The notes under the pieces: generated by a model
Told to the model about the DNA's origin: nothing
Databases searched by the model: none
The model's input: only the letters and a program-made list of their open reading frames with translations
Shown here: positions 22,807 to 27,475 of the stretch, in pieces
How positions within the stretch are numbered: the stretch's first letter is position 1
Layout of the letters: each line of letters begins with the position of its first letter
From: a virus
DNA: 33,465 bases
Strand: one strand, 5' to 3'
Virus record (IMG/VR): IMGVR_UViG_3300015263_000958
Span: 1-33,465 of that record
Program-made: the position numbers and the translations under genes

Positions 22807-23040
22807 GTGAAGAACCCGTACGGCAAAACCCGCAAGAAGGACAACCCCTACTTCGTCATCGAGCAGCACGGTTGGGTGTGGCGCGTGCTTAAGCTCTACC
22901 AGGCGCCCGCGGCCTCGACCAAGAACCACTTCAGCCGCGCGTTCTGCCTCGTGTCCTCTCCACACTGCCCCGGCGGTGAACTCGGCGACGTGTACGTGCG
23001 GGATGTCCCTGGGCTCACGATGCTCCTCGCGGAGGCCTGA
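22807..23040 (+). CDS. Small hypothetical early protein
   Basis: The 77-residue product starts at GTG 22807 with GGAGG six bases upstream. It contains KKDNPYFVIEQHGWVWRVLKLYQAP, of which the aromatic part HGWVWRVLKLY is beta-like. A later part reads FSRAFCLVSSPHCPGGELGD. Its stop lies one base before the next ATG, so it is coupled to the zincin gene. Family not recognised. It could be a host-interaction protein, as is common for early genes of this size. Confidence 0.7.
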   Translation: MKNPYGKTRKKDNPYFVIEQHGWVWRVLKLYQAPAASTKNHFSRAFCLVSSPHCPGGELGDVYVRDVPGLTMLLAEA

Positions 23041-23041
23041 C

Positions 23042-23479
23042 ATGCGACGACCACGCAAACTCCAGAGCAAGCACCAGGCGCAGGAAATCTGCGATCTACT
23101 CAGCGCCGAGTTCGGAGTAGAGCCGCCGCGCGTAGTGTGGCGGGGCGGCTCGCGCAATGGGCGCTATGTTCCGTACGGGCGCCAGGTGATCCTCGGCCCG
23201 TGCGCGTGGCGTGGCGTGGACTGCGTGCTGCACGAGTACGCGCACCACCTGGCCTACGTGACGTTCGGCTACACGGGCTCCACTGACGCGCGCGGCGAAA
23301 TTGTCCGCAACGTCAACGGGCGCCTCTCGCGCGGGCACGGGCCACTGTACCACCGCGCGCTGACACTGGTGGCGCTCGCCTGGTACGGGGACGAGACCAA
23401 GTACGCCTGGGACACTGAGTACAGGGCAATCGCAGCCGCCGGCCCGCATCGCGGCGGCGACACCAACGCAGCAGTTTAA
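23042..23479 (+). CDS. Small zincin-fold metallopeptidase-like protein
   Basis: The 145-residue protein has the zinc-binding HEYAH at residues 64-68 in VLHEYAHHLAYV, followed by SRGHGPLYHRAL at 97-107. The second His-bearing motif (HGPLYH, 99-104) resembles the third ligand of SprT/WSS1-like or metzincin-type domains. The surrounding short domain is consistent with a minimal protease, or an inactive zincin used for binding. ATG 23042 has GGAGG upstream; the frame is open earlier, but this start follows the previous stop directly. It could target a host protein; the substrate is unknown. Confidence 0.72.
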   Translation: MRRPRKLQSKHQAQEICDLLSAEFGVEPPRVVWRGGSRNGRYVPYGRQVILGPCAWRGVDCVLHEYAHHLAYVTFGYTGSTDARGEIVRNVNGRLSRGHGPLYHRALTLVALAWYGDETKYAWDTEYRAIAAAGPHRGGDTNAAV

Positions 23480-23505
23480 ACCCTGGGAATAGGGAGGACA
23501 GGAAC

Positions 23506-23868
23506 ATGGCAGAGTACAACTTCAACACCACCGATCGGCGATCGTACCTAATCCATGACGTGGACTGGCAGGACGCTACCGAGGGTTTGGCCCGGTACGG
23601 GACCAGGATGCTCGCGCAAATGCACCTGGCCACAAGCTTTGGCGCGTGCGGGATCCACTTGACCGCGTATCAAGTCAAGCTATCCAGCGAGCCCACGTCC
23701 GGCCACCCGGACGCGCCGGATTCCCTCGGTTACCAGGACATCGCCGACGAAGCCTGGCGCACCGAGTGGGACGGCCTGTGCGCGATCGACGGCGAGCGCG
23801 GACCATTCGAGACCGTCGAGATTCACGGCCGCGAGTACGTCGTCGTCGGCACGCCGTTCGTGAGGTGA
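23506..23868 (+). CDS. Hypothetical early protein
   Basis: The 120-residue product begins MAEYNFNTTDRRSYLIHDVDW. It has mixed helix and strand composition and ends in EIHGREYVVVGTPFVR. AGGGAGGACAGGAAC lies just upstream of ATG 23506. No signal, membrane segment, zinc motif or enzyme signature is visible. It is part of the unbroken early operon. Family not recognised. Confidence 0.72.
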   Translation: MAEYNFNTTDRRSYLIHDVDWQDATEGLARYGTRMLAQMHLATSFGACGIHLTAYQVKLSSEPTSGHPDAPDSLGYQDIADEAWRTEWDGLCAIDGERGPFETVEIHGREYVVVGTPFVR

Positions 23869-23924
23869 GCACAGTGAGGCGACGCAGATCAGGATGGCCA
23901 GCACCACTGCCAACAGGAGGCACC

Positions 23925-24254
23925 ATGATACTCGATCTACAGCAACGCATCATCATGCTCCAGGGGCTCTTCAACGCCAACCGCTACGAGCGGGGCCCGA
24001 ATGCACCGTGGGCCCCGGATCTAGCGGTCGCGCTCGCGGCCAGGAACTCGGTGATCAACTTCATCGGCGAGGGACACACCAAGCGACTGCGACTGCGCGC
24101 GTACATCATGCGCGAGTTGGAGGCCGAGCACATGGAGCCCTGCCGGCACGGCCACCTGGGCTGCGCGCAGCGCGACGGGGGCAACTGCTCCGACGAGGCT
24201 TTCGGCGCGGCTGTACAGTACGGCTTCGTGGACGAGGACGGGAACGAACTATGA
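23925..24254 (+). CDS. Hypothetical early protein with Cys-containing C-terminus
   Basis: The 109-residue product starts at ATG 23925, directly after AGGAGGCACC. An in-frame GTG at 23874, with GAGGTGAG upstream, could add 17 residues. The N-terminal half is helical (MILDLQQRIIMLQGLFNANR). The end has CRHGHLGCAQRDGGNCSDE, a possible metal site or just a Cys-rich loop. Its stop overlaps the next ATG (ATGA). Function unknown. Confidence 0.7.
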   Translation: MILDLQQRIIMLQGLFNANRYERGPNAPWAPDLAVALAARNSVINFIGEGHTKRLRLRAYIMRELEAEHMEPCRHGHLGCAQRDGGNCSDEAFGAAVQYGFVDEDGNEL

Positions 24255-24433
24255 CACGAATGGAACTGAGAGTGCTGCGCGAGACGGCGGCGGCTGGCGA
24301 GTGTGCCGGCCCCTGCCAGGGCCACAGGTGCAAGGCCTGCGGCAAGCGGTGGAAGAACGCGATGCCGCTCTGCCGGATGACCGAGAAGAAGCTGTGCCAC
24401 GACTGCGACGAGAAGGAGAGGGGGGCCAAGTGA
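24251..24433 (+). CDS. Small zinc-ribbon protein
   Basis: The 60-residue product has GECAGPCQGHRCKACGKRW (Cys17, 21, 26 and 29) and a second cluster in LCRMTEKKLCHDCDEKE. Several CxxC pairs in so short a protein point to a structural zinc ribbon. Basic residues (KRWKN) fit nucleic-acid or protein binding. ATG 24251 overlaps the previous stop. The next gene starts at an overlapping GTGA, so this small gene is read as part of a tight coupled chain. Family not identified. Confidence 0.65.
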   Translation: MTRMELRVLRETAAAGECAGPCQGHRCKACGKRWKNAMPLCRMTEKKLCHDCDEKERGAK

Positions 24434-24654
24434 GACACGCGCCACTGTACAAGGTCGGGACTCGGGTCAGGCGCACGCCTGGCGGCGAGCCCCACGAGAT
24501 CCTGGTCTCGAACGAGTGCCGGATCCGCTTACGGCCGATGAACGGCAAAACGCGGACCTTCACCACGGCCGAGGGCGAGGAGGTCACGATCCGCGAGCGC
24601 AAGGCATTCGACATCAGCCCGCACACCGAGTTGGAGGTACTCTCATGCGAGTGA
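24430..24654 (+). CDS. Small hypothetical early protein
   Basis: The 74-residue protein starts at GTG 24430, which overlaps the preceding TGA, and the purine-rich GGAGAGGGGGG acts as Shine-Dalgarno. The sequence PLYKVGTRVRRTPGGEPHEIL and the beta-rich middle (RIRLRPMNGKTRTFTTAEGE) suggest a small SH3-like or OB-like beta barrel, but this is only a composition-based guess. The C-terminus overlaps the next gene. Function unknown. Confidence 0.6.
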   Translation: MRHAPLYKVGTRVRRTPGGEPHEILVSNECRIRLRPMNGKTRTFTTAEGEEVTIRERKAFDISPHTELEVLSCE

Positions 24655-24791
24655 CGCTCACGTTCCGGGGACTGAACAGCGCCCAGGTCGCGGCGGTGTT
24701 CGGGGAAATGATGATCTTCGTCGACACAGTCGGCGCCGAGCTACGCGCCGAGGCCGAGGTCGAAGTTCAGAGCGAGGAGGTACCAACATGA
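24645..24791 (+). CDS. Very small hypothetical early protein
   Basis: The 48-residue product starts at ATG 24645 with GGAGGT nine bases upstream; its frame overlaps the end of the previous gene and its stop overlaps the next ATG (ATGA). The sequence is MRVTLTFRGLNSAQVAAVFG, then a helical acidic tail. The good Shine-Dalgarno and tight packing support it as a real gene despite its size. Function unknown. Confidence 0.55.
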   Translation: MRVTLTFRGLNSAQVAAVFGEMMIFVDTVGAELRAEAEVEVQSEEVPT

Positions 24792-25057
24792 TTTGCTCCA
24801 GCTGCAATCGAGAGGTCACCAAGATGCACCCAGACTTCCGCCAACGCCTGAGTGACGGCCGCTGGGGACACCTGGAGTTGGACCGCGAGACGGGCGCCAC
24901 GGTGCTCGTCGTCGAGCCCGATCCACCTCAGGAGCACGCTGACGTCAACGCGCACACCTGTAGGGGGTGCGGCTTCCTGTTCGTCTGCTCGGTGCCGGCC
25001 TGCCGCGAGCCGCTGCCCCTGTGCCCTAAGTGCGAAACGAAGCTAGGTGCCTGGTAA
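24788..25057 (+). CDS. Zinc-ribbon-like protein
   Basis: The 89-residue product has CSSC at its N-terminus and HTCRGCGFLFVCSVPAC and LCPKCETKLGAW at the end, together two or three CxxC pairs, strongly suggestive of zinc binding. The middle (residues 30-55) is acidic. ATG 24788 overlaps the preceding stop and follows GGAGGTACCAAC. It is the last gene before a hairpin and a possible promoter. Likely a nucleic-acid or protein-binding zinc ribbon; function unknown. Confidence 0.7.
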   Translation: MICSSCNREVTKMHPDFRQRLSDGRWGHLELDRETGATVLVVEPDPPQEHADVNAHTCRGCGFLFVCSVPACREPLPLCPKCETKLGAW

Positions 25058-25069
25058 GAAAAAGTTAAC

Positions 25070-25098
25070 GGGCCTTGCCATCATGCTTGACAAGGCCC
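25070..25098 (+). terminator. Hairpin, possible terminator overlapping a minus-35 element
   Basis: GGGCCTTG at 25070-25077 and CAAGGCCC at 25091-25098 form a perfect 8-bp stem with a 13-base loop, just after the zinc-ribbon gene's stop. The downstream sequence is only moderately T-rich. A TTGACA at 25087-25092 lies in the loop and the 3' arm and may be the minus-35 of a promoter for the next gene, though no clear minus-10 follows at 18 bases. Either a weak terminator or a structured promoter. Confidence 0.5.
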
Positions 25099-25158
25099 CC
25101 TGGTTGTGTTCTTGGGGTCGGACGAGTTGCCGGCACCGGGCCAGGGGAGGGACAACTC

Positions 25159-25566
25159 ATGGCAGAGGCTGATCGGATCGAGATAATCGGGTTCCTTCGT
25201 ATCGGGGGCCGCGAGGAGTCGTTCGAGTTCCGAGGAACCATCGTCGGCGAGACGCTGAACTCGCTTGTCCACGGGAGCAAGACCGCGCCCATTGCGCTTG
25301 AGCCCGTGGCGGAAGTGCCGGCCGGGACGACCGTAGTGCCCGTGCGTGACGTCGACGCCCTGCCACGCAGCGGCGCGCGAGACAAGACGTGCGTCAACTG
25401 CAACCTGCGCGAGGGCCGCTACACCCTGGTCCGCGGGCCGCGGAACGAGCGCGCAGTGCCGCGGATCCTTTGCTCGGAGTGTGTCAACGCGCTGCTAAGC
25501 GCCGGCCGGCTGGTCTCGGTGGAGTTCAAGCCACCACCGGCGCCCCCGGTGGCTAAGCGGCGCTAA
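25159..25566 (+). CDS. Early protein with a C-terminal zinc ribbon
   Basis: The 135-residue product starts at ATG 25159 with GGGAGGG upstream; the frame is open earlier, through the hairpin. The N-terminal half is beta-rich (IEIIGFLRIGGREESFEFRG). The C-terminal part has CVNCNLREGRYTLV and LCSECVNALLSAG, a clear CxxC-CxxC ribbon. It ends in a Pro/basic tail. Its stop overlaps, on the other strand, the stop of the first leftward gene (CTAA at 25563-25566), so the two operons converge with no visible terminator between them. Function unknown. Confidence 0.7.
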   Translation: MAEADRIEIIGFLRIGGREESFEFRGTIVGETLNSLVHGSKTAPIALEPVAEVPAGTTVVPVRDVDALPRSGARDKTCVNCNLREGRYTLVRGPRNERAVPRILCSECVNALLSAGRLVSVEFKPPPAPPVAKRR

Positions 25567-25751
25567 ACCGGCTCCGGCCCACGCGCGGTGCTTCGATAGA
25601 TCACGCCCCCTGGCGTCATGTAGAGCAGGGGGTCGCGCGTCGGATCTGGCTGACGCTCTCGACGATACGGGCCGCCCTTCTTGGGGCGCTCACGCTTCGT
25701 CGGCGGTGGCATCGGCCGGCGCACCAGCTTCACCTTGTCCTTCGCCTTCAC
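25563..25751 (-). CDS. Small basic protein, last leftward gene
   Basis: The 62-residue product begins VKAKDKVKLVRRPMPPPTKR and is very basic and Pro-rich throughout. GTG 25751 overlaps the upstream stop (GTGA) and has AAGGGGGG about eight bases upstream. The frame is open further, but this coupling fixes the start. It is probably disordered and nucleic-acid binding; function unknown. Its stop codon shares bases with the stop of the convergent plus-strand gene. Confidence 0.6.
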   Translation of the reverse strand: MKAKDKVKLVRRPMPPPTKRERPKKGGPYRRERQPDPTRDPLLYMTPGGVIYRSTARGPEPV

Positions 25752-25933
25752 CGCCGGCCCCCCTTCCTGCGCGAGGGCTGCGGCCTCGGGCGCTCCAGCT
25801 TGTACCACGCCCGCACCGCTCTCCCCTCGCGCCACGCGACGAGTCCCTTCTGCCGGCGCTCCTCGAGTTCGGCGGAGGGGCCCTGCCAGACCACCTTGCC
25901 GCCGAGCGCGACCGCGACTTGCTCGGGCGTCAT
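25748..25933 (-). CDS. Small hypothetical protein
   Basis: The 61-residue product begins MTPEQVAVALGGKVVWQG, then has a helical charged stretch (ELEERRQKGLVAWREG) and a basic C-terminus (PSRRKGGRR). The start at ATG 25933 overlaps the previous stop (ATGA). The opening segment resembles the first helices of an HTH, but it is too short to be sure. Coupled to the neighbours on both sides. Function unknown. Confidence 0.6.
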   Translation of the reverse strand: MTPEQVAVALGGKVVWQGPSAELEERRQKGLVAWREGRAVRAWYKLERPRPQPSRRKGGRR

Positions 25934-26124
25934 ACGCACCCCTCCCTGATCAACTTCTCGATCGCGCGGTTCATCTGGATGTTGTAGTAGCGTTGCCAAC
26001 ACGGGAGACATTTACACCGTGGGGCCCGCAGGCCCTTGTACCGGGCGTACGAGGCGCAGGCGCCCAGTAACCGTACATTGGGCGATGGTAGCTTCGTGCG
26101 ACGGCGGGGCTGCTTCTTCTTCAC
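25930..26124 (-). CDS. Small basic protein with a Cys pair
   Basis: The 64-residue product is basic at its N-terminus (KKKQPRRRTK) and carries CKCLPCWQRYY, Cys residues that could bind zinc together with ACASY upstream. GTG 26124 overlaps the preceding gene's stop, and its own stop overlaps the next ATG. Likely a nucleic-acid-binding small protein. Family not identified. Confidence 0.6.
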   Translation of the reverse strand: MKKKQPRRRTKLPSPNVRLLGACASYARYKGLRAPRCKCLPCWQRYYNIQMNRAIEKLIREGCV

Positions 26125-26339
26125 TCGGGGAACTCCTCCACCCGCCCGCAGTGGTCGCAGATGATCGAGTTGTGCGGCACTCCGGGGCGGACCTGGAGCG
26201 GCGCTGCGTAACGCTCTGAGCTACACGTCGGGCAGGGCGGGATCGCGCGGACGGCCTGGACCTTGTCCATGAGCCGGCGGATCGACGAGTCGCCCTGTGC
26301 CTTTCTGAGGTCTAAGAGTAGTCGCATGAACATACCCAC
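26121..26339 (-). CDS. Small zinc-ribbon protein
   Basis: The 72-residue product has a helical N-terminus and two CxxC pairs, CPTC (in PPCPTCSSERY) and CDHC (in IICDHCGRVEE), the classical treble-clef or zinc-ribbon arrangement. GTG 26339 has GGAGG nine bases upstream; ATG 26333 and ATG 26327 are alternative starts. Function unknown; such ribbons often act as adaptors on RNA polymerase or nucleases. Confidence 0.65.
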   Translation of the reverse strand: MGMFMRLLLDLRKAQGDSSIRRLMDKVQAVRAIPPCPTCSSERYAAPLQVRPGVPHNSIICDHCGRVEEFPE

Positions 26340-26342
26340 GGC

Positions 26343-26534
26343 TTACCTCCTTCTCGTCGACTGATTCAACGCAAGGGAAATGGCGCGGTTCTTCTGCCAC
26401 TCGGCTTCTTTCCGTAGGCCCTCGATGATGTGCCACAAGCACCCGCGGCACTCGTGGCCGTTGTGCCCCTCGTGCGCCTCGCAGAGGTAGCCGGCCCGCA
26501 CGCGGAGACCGTAGTATGTGGCGGTGGTGATCAC
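26343..26534 (-). CDS. Small Cys/His-rich protein
   Basis: The 63-residue product includes GYLCEAHEGHNGHECRGCLW, a C-x2-H and CxxC arrangement fitting a zinc finger, followed by a helix (IIEGLRKEAEWQKNRA). The start is GTG 26534, overlapping the preceding TGA as GTGA. The frame is open further upstream, but the upstream sequence belongs to another gene. A GGAGG lies too close to the GTG, so coupling is probably the main translation signal. Function unknown. Confidence 0.55.
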   Translation of the reverse strand: MITTATYYGLRVRAGYLCEAHEGHNGHECRGCLWHIIEGLRKEAEWQKNRAISLALNQSTRRR

Positions 26535-26833
26535 CCCTCCTCGGCGAGCGCGGCACGGGCGGCAAGAAAGGACTGTTGCACGTCCCACGGCATCGTGCGT
26601 TGGTGTTGCTTAAACCACGCATCCAGCGCGGCGATGCGCTCCCTGTCTGCCGCGATCTTCTCGACAGCCTCCCTCACGGAAAGCCCGTCAAGACACACCG
26701 TAATGTCGGTGAGTTCCTCCTTCAGCGCGGTGATGCGCTCGTCTCGGACGCAGATTGGGCAGCGTTCGTCGGTATACCCCGGATCGTCGCCCTCGTGCTT
26801 CGAGCACAACAGTTCGGTCCCCTTAAAGGTCAT
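26531..26833 (-). CDS. Zinc-finger plus coiled-coil protein
   Basis: The 100-residue product has ELLCSKHEGDDPGYTDERC (one residue shorter of PIC) and CPIC forming a CxxH/CxxC zinc site at about residues 10-28. A long helix follows (REAVEKIAADRERIAALDAW). ATG 26833 overlaps the preceding stop as TGATG and has GGAGGG upstream; the frame is open earlier in the neighbouring gene. Probably a small adaptor protein; function unknown. Confidence 0.65.
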   Translation of the reverse strand: MTFKGTELLCSKHEGDDPGYTDERCPICVRDERITALKEELTDITVCLDGLSVREAVEKIAADRERIAALDAWFKQHQRTMPWDVQQSFLAARAALAEEG

Positions 26834-27291
26834 CACGCCCTCCGCTTGACGACCTCGAGCCCCCGCTTGCGGAGCCGCTGCAGGAACTCCTGCCAGGATC
26901 CCCCGCGGTAGCAGTCCACCAGCGCCTCGACGATCTCTTGCTCGGAGGCGTGGGAGTACCACTGGTCAGGGGCGCGTGTCGGCTCCGGGGAGCCGCCGTC
27001 GATGCAGTCCTGGCAGTACGGGTTGAACGTCGGGCACCCGTGGGCCTGGACGGTGGGGTTAGGCTTCCCGAAGCGCCCAGGAAAGCAAACGGGACAGATA
27101 CTCGACCCATGGGGGCCACAACGCTTCGCCAGGTAAGCCCCCACCCCCACCCCGCCTCCCCCCGCTGGCCTGCCCGTGACGCCGGCCAGGGGATCCAGTC
27201 CGAGCGCCTGGCGCAGGGCGGCCTTCCGCTCCTGGTGGGCCCGCCAAAAGATTGACGGTATGCTCTCGGGGTCGTTGTCTGGTTTCTCCAT
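26833..27291 (-). CDS. Cys-rich zinc-binding protein
   Basis: The 152-residue product has a helical start (FWRAHQERKAALRQALGLDP), a Gly-rich hinge, and Cys clusters CGPHGSSICPVC and HGCPTFNPYCQDC at about residues 57-92, enough for two zinc sites. A helical C-terminus follows (QEIVEALVDCYRGGSWQEFL). AAGGAGAAAGTG precedes ATG 27291; a GTG one codon earlier is an alternative. It is the first gene after the repeat region next to the helicase. Function unknown. Confidence 0.7.
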   Translation of the reverse strand: MEKPDNDPESIPSIFWRAHQERKAALRQALGLDPLAGVTGRPAGGGGVGVGAYLAKRCGPHGSSICPVCFPGRFGKPNPTVQAHGCPTFNPYCQDCIDGGSPEPTRAPDQWYSHASEQEIVEALVDCYRGGSWQEFLQRLRKRGLEVVKRRA

Positions 27292-27315
27292 CACTTTCTC
27301 CTTCTCGGGCGCTTA

Positions 27316-27445
27316 GGCAGACACGGCAGACGCGTTTCCCAAAAGAGTTTTAAGAAAAAAAAAACGTAGTATTCACGGGGATTCGACCTTTTTTCAAAAC
27401 TTTTGGAGTTCCAAAACAGGCGTCTGCGCGTCTGCCGCGTCTGCC
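27316..27445. repeat. Long inverted repeat with CGTCTGC iterons, candidate origin
   Basis: GGCAGACACGGCAGACGCG at 27316-27334 and CGCGTCTGCCGCGTCTGCC at 27427-27445 match as inverted repeats at 18 of 19 positions. The right arm has CGTCTGC three times at 8-9 base spacing (27421, 27429, 27438), and the left arm carries two more in the opposite orientation. Between them are A- and T-tracts (A10 at about 27355-27364, T6 near 27389) in otherwise GC-rich DNA. The repeat lies just after the primase-helicase stop, where D5/P4-type replicons often keep their origin. Transposon-end and attachment-site explanations are less likely. Origin function is inferred. Confidence 0.7.
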
Positions 27446-27475
27446 CCAGAACCCTCGATGTGTGGGAGTTTGCCA

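Noticed and set aside
27355-27364. T10 tract on the minus strand as an intrinsic terminator
   Set aside because: No stem of useful length lies just before it; it is better explained as part of the AT-rich core of the repeat region.
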